Source: CANLBN01 sp050298695 (GTDB lineage Bacteria; Pseudomonadota; Gammaproteobacteria; Pseudomonadales; Cellvibrionaceae). Taken from it: a stretch of DNA of 21,493 bases. Within the stretch, counting starts at the first letter, position 1, and each line of letters begins with the position of its first letter. The position numbers and the translations under genes are program-made. Below the pieces are notes generated by a model. The model ran no database searches, had not been told where the DNA came from, and saw nothing but the letters and a program-made list of their open reading frames with translations. The stretch is taken from assembly GCA_050298695.1 (NCBI GenBank), contig JBNKUQ010000051.1:1-21493 (forward strand), in the 5' to 3' direction. Below are positions 15,495 to 21,493 of the stretch, piece after piece.

Positions 15495-18131
15495 ATGACT
15501 TACCTACCTCGAAAAATACTGTGCGGCCTGCTGATCAGTCTCAGTCTGGCTGGGTGTAATAAAGATGAAAATGAAAACGATAAAGAGCCGGTATCGCCAC
15601 TCGCTGCCTATAAAGGAAGTTGGATTGAGGAGGGCGCGGGTCTCGCAGTCACGATTAAACAGAACTCTGTAACTGCCTATCATTATACACGTGAGACCTG
15701 TTCTGTTATGGGGAGAGCTGATAGCTTGAAAGCAGCAGAGGCCTTTTTCACCCAAGTCACGTCAGGTGCCAACAATGAAAATTTCAGCTTTATCCCATCA
15801 GGAGGTAATGAATTCGACCGCAAAACATTAGTAAATCACCTTATTCCTCAAGCATGCAATCATGCCCCAGATCCCACTGTATTTAATCCCGAGTTTATTT
15901 TTGAACATGCATGGCATACGTTTAATGATTATTATCCTTTCTTTTCATTAAGGAAGGTGGACTGGCAACAACAATGGGATCTCTTCAGGCCTATGGTGAC
16001 AGCCGAAACGACCCAAGAAGAATTATTGACTATTCTTGCTGATATGCTATCTCCAATTGATGACGGTCATGTTTTCCTATCGGTGGAAACGGATGAATTA
16101 GAACAGGGGTTTTCGTCAGAACAACCTCGAGGCTGGCAAAAAACGATTATGGCTGGTGCAAAACTGTATGCGCTAGAATCTGATGACGACTTGGAACCTG
16201 ATGACGATTTGTATGATACCGTCGCTCAGGGCATAAAAACTTCATTCAACGAGGCCATCGCACTCTATTATGGTACGGAGGAGCTGCAATCTTCCACATC
16301 AGAAACATCTGGTGATGACTCTCCTATTATTTACTGGGGAAGACTGGAAGGTAATATTGGATATTTGCAGGTTAATGCGATGGAGTTTTCAGAAGAAGAT
16401 GATATAGATCTGCAATTGCTTACCCTAAAAACACAAATGGATAGCATTCTGGACTCTATGGGCGATACTGATGGGATGATTATTGATGTACGCTTTAACG
16501 AAGGTGGTTACGATCAGTTTGCACTGACTCTCGCTAGTTATTTCACTGATCAAGAAAGGCTCGTTTTTAGCAAAGAAAATTATAATCTCGGTAACGCCAC
16601 AGAGAGAAAAGAATTCTTTGTAACACCTAATCAAGGTCAGAATTACACTAAACCTATTACTTTAATCACTGGTCCCAATACTGGTAGTGCCGCTGAGATA
16701 TTTACCCTGGCGATGAAGGTGATGCCGCACGTATCTGTGATCGGTGAGCCGACGCAAGGCATTCTTTCTGACGTATTAGATTTTACTTTGATGGATGGTT
16801 GGAATTTAGGACTCTCTTATCAAGTTTATTATTCAGCAGAAGACTCTATCTATGAAGCTACAGGCATAACACCAGATAAAATGGTTCCTGTTACCAGCTT
16901 CACAGGTACGTTTGCCATTGGTGCAATGCCGGCGATTTATCAGGCCTTAGATGACCTTGGGGTAGATATGAGTCTTTCTGATAGTGAATTCACGGCGCGC
17001 GTTAATGAGGCAATGACAGCAGCTGGAATCCCTGGATTGACAGCGGCCTGGATAGATGACAAGCAGCTCTTAGATACTTTTGCAATGGGCTATGCCAACA
17101 GTGAAGAAAAACGCCCTGTGACTGACTTGACTCCCTTTACCCTGGGCTCTGTGAGTAAAACCTTTATAGGGGTGAGTATCATGCAGATGCTGGAACAGGG
17201 ATTTATTGATACCGATACTACTTTTGGAGATCTCTCGATGCCTTTTGTTGTGAATAATCCCCATAACGATGCCAATGAAATCACGATTATCGACTTGGCC
17301 ACTCACACATCGGGAATTTTGGACACAGAAAGCTATCCATGTGGTTACTATATTGAGGCAACTCAGGAAAATCTTTTTGCTGGCTTTATCGATGATTTTT
17401 CCGACTGCCCAGAACCCGTTGAAACAAACCAAAGTGCATTTTTACAAAGCTTACTTGACGAAACAGGTGAACTGTATAACGAGGAGGGTTTCAGTCAATT
17501 GGCTCCAGGTGAATCTTATATTTATTCCAATGTAGGCGCTGCCCTTGCAGCAGAAATGTTGACAGTTGCCTCAGGAACAGATTTTGAAACCTGGACGGAA
17601 GAAAACATTTTCTCCCCCTTAGGGATGAATAATACTCATTGGTTTAATGATCGCTATTCAGAAGATCAAACATTACCGGCAACCCGATATACCTTTGTCG
17701 ATGAGGATATTGTTCCATTACCAGAGTATGCATTGGCGACATGGGGTGATGGTGGGCTTAAAGCGACTTCTACAGATTTAGCACGCTATCTACTCGCGAT
17801 TGTACAAAAAGGGGAGTTAGACGGTCAGCGTATCATGCAACCAGAAAGTGTTGAATTAATGTTAAGTGCTCTCATAGATGAACCTACATTAGAAGGACAG
17901 CAAGGCGTATTTTGGACCAGGGATAATTTTATGTTTGGCCACAATGGTGGTGATCCCGGTACTTTTTCAGAAATGCGTTACGATCAATATCACAATATGG
18001 GGTTAGTAATAATGTTGAATCTTACCGATGAGGATGATTTAGATGAAGAGCAAGCTGAAGAATTTAGCAAGCAGCTTGATATATTAACTCACTTAATTTA
18101 TCGACGTGGTCTTAGCTTAAAGCAGGAGTAA
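15495..18131 (+). CDS. Lipoprotein fusing an S41 peptidase-like domain to a serine beta-lactamase-like domain
   Basis: The start is ATG 15495 because GGAG (15485-15488) sits 6 bases before it; the in-frame ATG at 15483 would overlap that site. Numbers below count from 15495 (878 aa). A lipoprotein signal ends in LSLAGC (Cys 21). Residues about 130-470 are an S41 tail-specific-protease domain: EHAWHTFNDYYPFFSL, MLSPIDDGHVFLSV, GNIGYLQVNAM, MIIDVRFNEGGYDQFA and TGPNTGSAAEIFTLAMK, whose S398 is the expected nucleophile, then GEPTQG and ATGITPD. Residues about 495-870 are a class C beta-lactamase/PBP-like hydrolase: LGSVSKTF (SxxK, S552/K555), THTSGIL, YIYSNVGAALA (YxN, Y677/N679), LGMNNTHWF and FGHNGGDPGTFSE. 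All catalytic motifs are present in both halves. Likely anchored in the envelope, facing the periplasm or surface. The substrates are unknown. Divergent from a two-component system. Confidence 0.9.
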   Translation: MTYLPRKILCGLLISLSLAGCNKDENENDKEPVSPLAAYKGSWIEEGAGLAVTIKQNSVTAYHYTRETCSVMGRADSLKAAEAFFTQVTSGANNENFSFIPSGGNEFDRKTLVNHLIPQACNHAPDPTVFNPEFIFEHAWHTFNDYYPFFSLRKVDWQQQWDLFRPMVTAETTQEELLTILADMLSPIDDGHVFLSVETDELEQGFSSEQPRGWQKTIMAGAKLYALESDDDLEPDDDLYDTVAQGIKTSFNEAIALYYGTEELQSSTSETSGDDSPIIYWGRLEGNIGYLQVNAMEFSEEDDIDLQLLTLKTQMDSILDSMGDTDGMIIDVRFNEGGYDQFALTLASYFTDQERLVFSKENYNLGNATERKEFFVTPNQGQNYTKPITLITGPNTGSAAEIFTLAMKVMPHVSVIGEPTQGILSDVLDFTLMDGWNLGLSYQVYYSAEDSIYEATGITPDKMVPVTSFTGTFAIGAMPAIYQALDDLGVDMSLSDSEFTARVNEAMTAAGIPGLTAAWIDDKQLLDTFAMGYANSEEKRPVTDLTPFTLGSVSKTFIGVSIMQMLEQGFIDTDTTFGDLSMPFVVNNPHNDANEITIIDLATHTSGILDTESYPCGYYIEATQENLFAGFIDDFSDCPEPVETNQSAFLQSLLDETGELYNEEGFSQLAPGESYIYSNVGAALAAEMLTVASGTDFETWTEENIFSPLGMNNTHWFNDRYSEDQTLPATRYTFVDEDIVPLPEYALATWGDGGLKATSTDLARYLLAIVQKGELDGQRIMQPESVELMLSALIDEPTLEGQQGVFWTRDNFMFGHNGGDPGTFSEMRYDQYHNMGLVIMLNLTDEDDLDEEQAEEFSKQLDILTHLIYRRGLSLKQE

Positions 18132-18173
18132 AAATGATCTAATAATATATAAGAAATAACTTACCCTGAATAT

Positions 18174-18337
18174 ATAGAGCTGAATCACTATAAAGTGGCA
18201 TAAAGAAAATGAAAATAGTTTCGTGTCTAACAAGGCGCCCATTGCCGTGCATAGTGAGCTATGTACAAAATGAGCAACGAAGTCAGGCACTGAAATAGAT
18301 TATTTTACTATGCCACTTTATAGTGATTCAGCTCTAT
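18174..18337 (+). mobile_element. MITE-like element, copy 1, with 29-bp perfect terminal inverted repeats
   Basis: Positions 18174-18202 and 18309-18337 are exact reverse complements (29 of 29; inner part GAGCTGAATCACTATAAAGT). If the outer TA is counted as a target duplication, the element is GAGCTGAATC...GATTCAGCTC flanked by TA on both sides, as expected for Tc1/mariner or IS630-type MITEs. No gene is inside. The core 18223-18290 (GTGTCTAACAAGGCGCCCAT at the left, GAGCAACGAAGTCAGGCAC at the right) folds on itself, with CATAG/CTATG at the tip. A diverged second copy in the same orientation lies at 19346-19502. Confidence 0.8.
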
Positions 18338-18495
18338 TAAGACAAGCTATAAAATTTATCCCAACTAAATATACTTGAGAGATACTGGGAATAATCGGCT
18401 TTAGCCCCCTTAGATTATATAAGAAACCCCTGATTAACCTTGAATGACTTCTGCGTGAGTGCTTAGACAAAACGGGCTTCGCAGTTAATGACTGA

Positions 18496-18597
18496 AAAAT
18501 ATATCCTCCGTCCCCCTCTGCTGATTCAGCGAATGATGAAGCCATTCAGGAGGATGACAAACCGGAAGAGCAGGGCTTTTGGGATGGGTGGTTTTAG
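18496..18597 (+). pseudogene. Possible 3' end of a lost gene
   Basis: One frame reads PPSPSADSANDEAIQEDDKP then EEQGFWDGWF and stops at 18597. It is acidic with an aromatic C-terminal tail, unlike random translation of the surroundings, and has no start (a TGA lies just upstream). It may be the tail of a gene removed by rearrangement. No family can be assigned. Confidence 0.25.
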
Positions 18598-18726
18598 TAC
18601 ACACCTTTAAAATAAAAACTAAAAAGGCACAGGGCAAGACCCCGATGCCTCTTCACCGTCAACACCTCAGAAACCCTCGCTACGATTCAACTGATTAATC
18701 TAAGATAATGGAGCTGGTGCGCTAAA

Positions 18727-18756
18727 AGCAAAAGCCCTATAATCGGGCCTGTTTTT
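18727..18756. terminator. Weak terminator-like hairpin
   Basis: GCCC and GGGC flank TATAATC, followed on the plus strand by CTGTTTTTTTC. On the minus strand the same stem is followed by TTTTGCTTTT. The stem is only 4 bp, so the call is weak. Confidence 0.3.
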
Positions 18757-18863
18757 TTCATAAAACAAACATATCCACCAAGCCTTTGTTTTAGGGCTTC
18801 CTATTAGTAGACTTAGTATTTTAAGTTAAGTTTATCCTGTGTTTTTTAAAGGGAGGAGTTTCA

Positions 18864-19286
18864 ATGTTGACTCTTGATGTTGCAGGTGCTTTTGTTAGAG
18901 CGCCTCTCCGGTTTACTAAATTAGTCAAATGCCTAAGGCTAATGCAAAAAAAGCAGACGGAAAAAATCGATAGAAAAGAGTCAAATTTTTTCCATCCCGA
19001 GTATATTTGCCACGTTGGTGGCACCAGTAGAATATCAGGTATCTACAGAGGCTGGGGCTCTTATAGGGACTCAATTATTATGAAGGAAGTGGCCACGCCT
19101 GGTAGCTTATCTAAGATAAAGGTGCAGGGTGATACGATCACCTTGTTTACACGTTTAACAGGGGCGCGTTCAAATAAAAAGTTGAACCTAGATGTTGAAT
19201 TTCGATTCAAATTTAAAGATGGGAAAATTGTAGAGCAAACCAGTATTCCCACAGATGACGAAAAATGGAGGGATTTTTGGGCATGA
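18864..19286 (+). CDS. SnoaL-like (NTF2-fold) family protein
   Basis: The 140-aa protein has an excellent ribosome site (GGGAGGAG, 18851-18858) before ATG 18864. Residues 43-140 match the SnoaL-like/ketosteroid-isomerase fold: FHPEYICHVGGTSRISGIYR GWGSYRDSI near the start, then KVQGDTITLFTRLTGARSNK, LDVEFRFKFKDGKIVEQTSI and a PTDDEKWRDFWA ending, which is typical (the FRFxDGKIVE and D..FW pattern). Family members are small hydrolases/isomerases or binding proteins; no specific substrate can be given. The N-terminal 40 residues (FVRAPLRFTKLVKCLRLMQK) are basic and atypical for the family, where a helix like VxxFYxAL is usual. An old frameshift near the start is possible. It stands alone between two MITE copies. 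Confidence 0.65.
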   Translation: MLTLDVAGAFVRAPLRFTKLVKCLRLMQKKQTEKIDRKESNFFHPEYICHVGGTSRISGIYRGWGSYRDSIIMKEVATPGSLSKIKVQGDTITLFTRLTGARSNKKLNLDVEFRFKFKDGKIVEQTSIPTDDEKWRDFWA

Positions 19287-19345
19287 CCTTTACATGAAAA
19301 AATTTGCTCTTTTTACTTTAGACATCAACACTTTTGAGTGATTCA

Positions 19346-19502
19346 GAACTGAGGCAACATAACATTTCATAAAGAAAATTGAGATTCTTTTGTCTATCAA
19401 GGCGCTCATTGCAGCACATAGCGGACCTATGGACAAAATGAGCAACACTGGCAGACACAAAAACAACCAATTTAATTGTGACATTTTATACTGCCTCAGC
19501 TC
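19346..19502 (+). mobile_element. MITE-like element, copy 2 (diverged)
   Basis: The left end GAACTGAGGCAACATAACAT aligns without gaps to copy 1 and runs into the identical CATAAAGAAAAT. The right end TGACATTTTATACTGCCTCA GCTC is its imperfect complement (about 19 of 24), followed by TA. The core (19390-19458) matches copy 1 in TCAAGGCGCTCATTGC, CATAG, ACAAAATGAGCAAC and CAGACAC. GCTCATT and AATGAGC form a perfect stem. TIRs are more decayed than in copy 1, so this is the older insertion. It starts 60 bases after the SnoaL-like gene. Confidence 0.75.
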
Positions 19503-19628
19503 TATTATGGATAAACTCGCTCATGCGCCAACTTATACTCTTTACCTGTCAATACCCAACTATGGTTTTATTTATACACCACTAATGGTACATTAAGCAA
19601 CCTACTTTGGTTAATGAGGGGTATCATC

Positions 19629-20000
19629 ATGGGTCATATCAACAACTACTGGATACACAGAATGAGTATTCAAGACCGACTCATTACTCTGCGACGTGAA
19701 CGTGACCTAACGCAACAAGAAATGGCTGATGTGATTGGTGTACACGTCAATCAGATAAGACGCTATGAATCTGGTGCCACACAACCCTCTCTCGACGTGC
19801 TAAAGAAAATTGCCGTCTCAATGAGCGTCACCATTGACTCACTGGCATTCGATAAAGACGAGAGGGGGCCTGACGATGAGTTACGACTACAATTTGAAGC
19901 CTTACAACAATTTTCACCCAAAGATAAAGAAGTCGCCAAAAGTGTATTAGAAAGCCTTATTCTTAAACATGACTCTAATCGATTTAATCGTGCTGGCTAA
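19629..20000 (+). CDS. XRE-family transcriptional regulator
   Basis: The start at ATG 19629 has GAGGGG about 8 bases upstream; ATG 19662 (MSIQDRL) would also give the full domain, and 19614 lacks a site. The helix-turn-helix covers MSIQDRLITLRRERDLTQQE, MADVIGVHVNQIRRYESGAT and QPSLDVLKKIAVSMSVTIDS, with the second helix at TQQEMADVIG and the recognition helix at HVNQIRRYE. A conserved acidic tail follows (LAFDKDERGPDDELRLQFEA LQQFSPKDKEVAKSVLESLI), a pattern recurrent in small plasmid- or island-borne Cro/C1-type regulators. It lies 15 bases before the antitoxin gene and may autoregulate the module. Confidence 0.9.
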   Translation: MGHINNYWIHRMSIQDRLITLRRERDLTQQEMADVIGVHVNQIRRYESGATQPSLDVLKKIAVSMSVTIDSLAFDKDERGPDDELRLQFEALQQFSPKDKEVAKSVLESLILKHDSNRFNRAG

Positions 20001-20015
20001 CGGAGACCCTTCACT

Positions 20016-20195
20016 ATGCAAGCTGCCAAACAAGATGCCTTAAACACCATTAATCAACTCCCTGATAACGCCAATATGGAAGAGATTATGTATCGCCTTT
20101 ACGTGTTAGATAAAGTTCGCAAAGGGCAAGAAGCCATTGAACGTGGCGATACATTGTCTAGCGAACAACTACAAAGCGATATCGATTCATGGTGA
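20016..20195 (+). CDS. Antitoxin of a type II toxin-antitoxin pair (RelB/ParD-like, addiction module)
   Basis: This 59-aa protein (MQAAKQDALNTINQLPDNAN, MEEIMYRLYVLDKVRKGQEA and IERGDTLSSEQLQSDIDSW) fits the short 'addiction module' antitoxins. They have an alpha-helical start with a conserved EEIMYRLYV motif and a tail that neutralises the toxin. ATG 20016 follows GGAGA. Its TGA overlaps the toxin start (ATGGTGA), so the toxin is translationally coupled. A ribbon-helix-helix DNA-binding segment is not obvious, so operator binding may depend on the neighbouring XRE protein. Confidence 0.82.
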   Translation: MQAAKQDALNTINQLPDNANMEEIMYRLYVLDKVRKGQEAIERGDTLSSEQLQSDIDSW

Positions 20196-20479
20196 CATGG
20201 ACAAAGCCTGCGAGAGCAGACTTAAAACATATTCATGATTTTATTGCGGAAGACTCTAAGCATTATGCAAAAAAAGTGGCGCACGAGATCCGAGAGAAAA
20301 CCGATATTCTCAACCGCTTACCTCACATTGGCAAGATGGTGCCAGAGGTCAATAAGCCTGAGATTCAAGAGTTGCGCATTTATTCTTATCGAATCATGTA
20401 CGAAGTGAGGAATGACAGTTGTTATGTACTGGCCGTTATTCATAAGAGGCAAGATTTTTCAGCGGAGGATTTGCCTTAA
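20189..20479 (+). CDS. RelE/ParE-family toxin
   Basis: The 96-aa protein begins MVTWTKPARADLKHIHDFIA and contains the family core: AREDL-like helix (residues 8-20), RLPHIGKMVPEV (43-54), ELRIYSYRIMYEVRNDSCYV and LAVIHKRQDF. The conserved LR..YRI/YEV strand and IHKRQ near the end are typical of ParE/RelE toxins. ParE members inhibit gyrase and RelE members cut mRNA on the ribosome; which applies here cannot be told. It overlaps the antitoxin stop by 4 bases. It is complete and faces the gene at 20558-20803. Confidence 0.9.
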   Translation: MVTWTKPARADLKHIHDFIAEDSKHYAKKVAHEIREKTDILNRLPHIGKMVPEVNKPEIQELRIYSYRIMYEVRNDSCYVLAVIHKRQDFSAEDLP

Positions 20480-20524
20480 CTCATCACTGACTGATTGCGG
20501 GACAGTCGATAACAATTGGGATGA

Positions 20525-20546
20525 AGCAGCGGCGTTAGCCGCTGCT
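20525..20546. terminator. Strong hairpin between convergent toxin and hypothetical gene
   Basis: AGCAGCGGC and GCCGCTGCT (20525-20533, 20538-20546) form a perfect 9-bp stem with loop GTTA. There is no U-tract on either strand, so it may act as a pause/rho-dependent stop or be a palindromic repeat; its place between convergent genes favours a role in ending both transcripts. Confidence 0.5.
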
Positions 20547-20557
20547 GTAGTAACGAC

Positions 20558-20803
20558 CTACCAAGGGACTAGCTTATCGGGGTAATAACGCTTAACTAAC
20601 TTGACGTACCCTTGCCACTCCTCGTCCAAACGCTCCCACGCTTCAATCACATCTTCGTAACCTGGTGGTAAAAACTCCATGCGATTTAACACAAACGCCG
20701 CCGCAATTTGTTCACTGGTTGATGCCCCGGTTTTACCTGTCGTTGCTAACACATTGGCAACGCGGATGATTTTTTCGATTTCCCAAGGTAACTGCTTATT
20801 CAT
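20558..20803 (-). CDS. Hypothetical protein, 81 aa
   Basis: I chose ATG 20803 (MNKQLPWEIEKIIRVANVLA) because AGGAGG lies 8 bases upstream; the longer frame from 20866 adds a 21-residue non-conserved leader. The protein is acidic and helical (TGKTGASTSEQIAAAFVLNR, MEFLPPGYEDVIEAWERLDE EWQGYVKLVKRYYPDKLVPW) with no signal peptide or membrane segment. I do not recognise a family, though the sequence style, strong ribosome site and GC-rich surroundings suggest plasmid or integrative-element origin. It converges on the toxin gene. Confidence 0.78.
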   Translation of the reverse strand: MNKQLPWEIEKIIRVANVLATTGKTGASTSEQIAAAFVLNRMEFLPPGYEDVIEAWERLDEEWQGYVKLVKRYYPDKLVPW

Positions 20804-20856
20804 AACTGGCCTCCTAAGTGGCTGATGGATGAGCCTCACAGGAAGCGGCGCGCGCA

Positions 20857-20906
20857 GGCCGGTCAAGGGCCGCGCTTTTGGCGGCTCGCCTTGCCCTTGA
20901 CCGGCC
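20857..20906. repeat. 14-bp perfect inverted repeat upstream of the hypothetical gene
   Basis: GGCCGGTCAAGGGC (20857-20870) and GCCCTTGACCGGCC (20893-20906) are exact complements around a 22-base loop. It sits 54 bases upstream of the minus-strand start at 20803, where a promoter should be. The repeat could be a regulator site or a structural element of mobile DNA. Confidence 0.7.
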
Positions 20907-21082
20907 GAGCACGTTGCTAGACTGGGAGGATCAACCAGCAGACACGTTCCCTAACGACGCCACCGGCGCGGCATGGGGTGATGAGAAGAACGATGAGAAT
21001 GACCCGCGCTGTGCAGACTGCCTGACGGGTTGTAGCCTAAAGACTGGCGGCTAAAGCTTCCGCGTCCTGCTCACGCCCCTTA

Positions 21083-21098
21083 CCTACATCCCTGTAGG
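21083..21098 (+). other. Short hairpin
   Basis: CCTACA (21083-21088) and TGTAGG (21093-21098) pair around TCCC. A run of A follows on the plus strand, so it is not a plus-strand terminator. Its function is unknown. Confidence 0.4.
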
Positions 21099-21131
21099 CA
21101 AAATAAAAAATATTAGGGGCTTAAATTGACG

Positions 21132-21239
21132 ATGGTTTTGCTTTTGGTTTTTATGTTTTCAGGCCGTTCCTGTGCTCCTGCACCAACGGCACTAATACTT
21201 CCCTGTATGTCGCAAGCACTCGCCCCCTGCGGTTCTTAG
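21132..21239 (+). CDS. Possible small peptide or leader, 35 codons
   Basis: A frame from ATG 21132 reads MVLLLVFMFSGRSCAPAPTA LILPCMSQALAPCGS and stops inside the terminator stem at 21239. The hydrophobic start followed by cysteines looks like a signal or membrane peptide, and the link to a terminator could mean a leader peptide. No Shine-Dalgarno is visible upstream. Very short, so chance is quite possible. Confidence 0.25.
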   Translation: MVLLLVFMFSGRSCAPAPTALILPCMSQALAPCGS

Positions 21240-21252
21240 GGGGCGATTTTTT
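21221..21252 (+). terminator. Strong intrinsic terminator
   Basis: CGCCCCCT (21221-21228) and AGGGGGCG (21238-21245) form a perfect 8-bp GC stem with a 9-base loop, followed directly by ATTTTTT. No plus-strand gene with a clear start lies upstream within 700 bases; the 35-codon frame or an untranslated RNA may be what it ends. Confidence 0.8.
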
Positions 21253-21493
21253 GCGGAACGTAGTGGAGTAAAAAACGGGGCAGCCGACGGTTTTTGTTTG
21301 GGCTTGTCCCGAACAAAAAGCCAGGCTGGGCGAGGTGCGCGCCAGGGCGTGGCCGACAATGCAGGATGGAGTGCTGGCGCTTTGTTTGCTGCTTTTTTTG
21401 CAAACAAAGTGACAGGGCGACAGCCCAGCCTTATTGGCTCTCTCTCAGGTTACGACTAAAACAAATAAGAACACCAAAGCAGTTGGCGCCTCC

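Larger units (their letters stand above)
18132..18863. other. Long region without an intact gene after the fusion gene
   Basis: This 732-base stretch holds a MITE-like element (18174-18337), a possible gene 3' end (18496-18597) and a weak hairpin (18727-18756). The perfect terminal repeats of the MITE start 43 bases after the fusion gene stop and could form a stem that ends its transcript. The remainder shows no frame with protein-like composition. A 75-codon minus-strand frame (18318-18545) runs into the MITE end and looks spurious. Confidence 0.6.
20804..21493. other. GC-rich region without an intact gene, with hairpins and a terminator
   Basis: Base composition rises sharply here and the last 690 bases have no convincing full-length gene. 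Within it are a 14-bp hairpin (20857-20906), a small hairpin (21083-21098), a 35-codon frame (21132-21239) and an intrinsic terminator (21221-21252). A 71-codon minus frame (21192-21407) is proline/alanine/lysine-rich and overlaps the terminator, so it is probably spurious. The style resembles non-coding edges of integrative elements; no integrase, relaxase or attachment site is visible. Confidence 0.5.

Noticed and set aside
17070..17432. Minus-strand frames inside the S41/beta-lactamase gene
   Set aside because: They are shadows of a gene with all catalytic motifs in the plus frame.
18318..18545. 75-codon minus-strand frame
   Set aside because: It begins in the possible gene remnant and ends inside the MITE terminal repeat; no domain or ribosome site.
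21192..21407. 71-codon minus-strand frame, basic and proline-rich
   Set aside because: It overlaps a strong intrinsic terminator, has no ribosome site and reads as GC-rich non-coding sequence.
1..21493. tRNA, rRNA and CRISPR arrays
   Set aside because: I saw no cloverleaf-like GTTCGAATC-type segment, no rRNA sequence and no regularly spaced direct repeats. A scan with a tRNA covariance model would be decisive.

Overview
The window looks like a chromosomal segment of a gammaproteobacterium, probably marine and related to Pseudomonadales or Cellvibrionales. The reasons are the FKBP-type isomerase divergent from an AlgP-like lysine/alanine-rich protein (a pairing known from Pseudomonas), the E. 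coli-type PyrC and TrmB, and an RstA/RstB-like two-component pair. Base composition is moderate to AT-rich until about 20.8 kb, then becomes clearly GC-richer. The species cannot be named from the sequence alone.

Layout. Positions 1-1945 hold an FKBP-type lipoprotein isomerase (cut by the window edge) divergent from the AlgP-like protein. Positions 2037-2164 hold a palindromic intergenic repeat whose second arm is interrupted. Positions 2208-5810 are a co-directional minus-strand cluster, hisI - folE2 - PQQ sugar dehydrogenase - pyrC; FolE2 and the accompanying metal-dependent hydrolases suggest a metal-limitation theme. Positions 6013-6720 hold trmB. From 6917 to 11869 the sequence is an AT-rich accessory stretch. 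It contains an unknown lipoprotein, a frameshifted small membrane protein, a two-TM protein downstream of two tandem paralogous esterase lipoproteins, a family protein broken by several frameshifts, and an Imm33-type immunity protein without its toxin.

Positions 11990-13096 are a graveyard: an internally deleted IS110-family transposase abuts a decayed EAL (c-di-GMP phosphodiesterase) domain. Positions 13141-15265 encode a histidine kinase and an OmpR-family regulator. They are divergent from a large lipoprotein (15495-18131) that fuses an S41 tail-specific-protease-like domain to a serine beta-lactamase-like domain. The shared upstream region carries helically phased TGTC/GACA boxes, which suggests the regulator controls the fusion gene.

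Positions 18174-19502 contain two copies of one MITE-like element around a SnoaL-like protein gene. From 19629 there is an XRE regulator followed by a RelB/ParD-like antitoxin and a RelE/ParE toxin. The right end (20558 onward) is GC-richer, with a small hypothetical gene, strong hairpins and an intrinsic terminator; it reads like the edge of a plasmid-derived or integrative element that continues past the window. No rRNA, tRNA or CRISPR array was seen.
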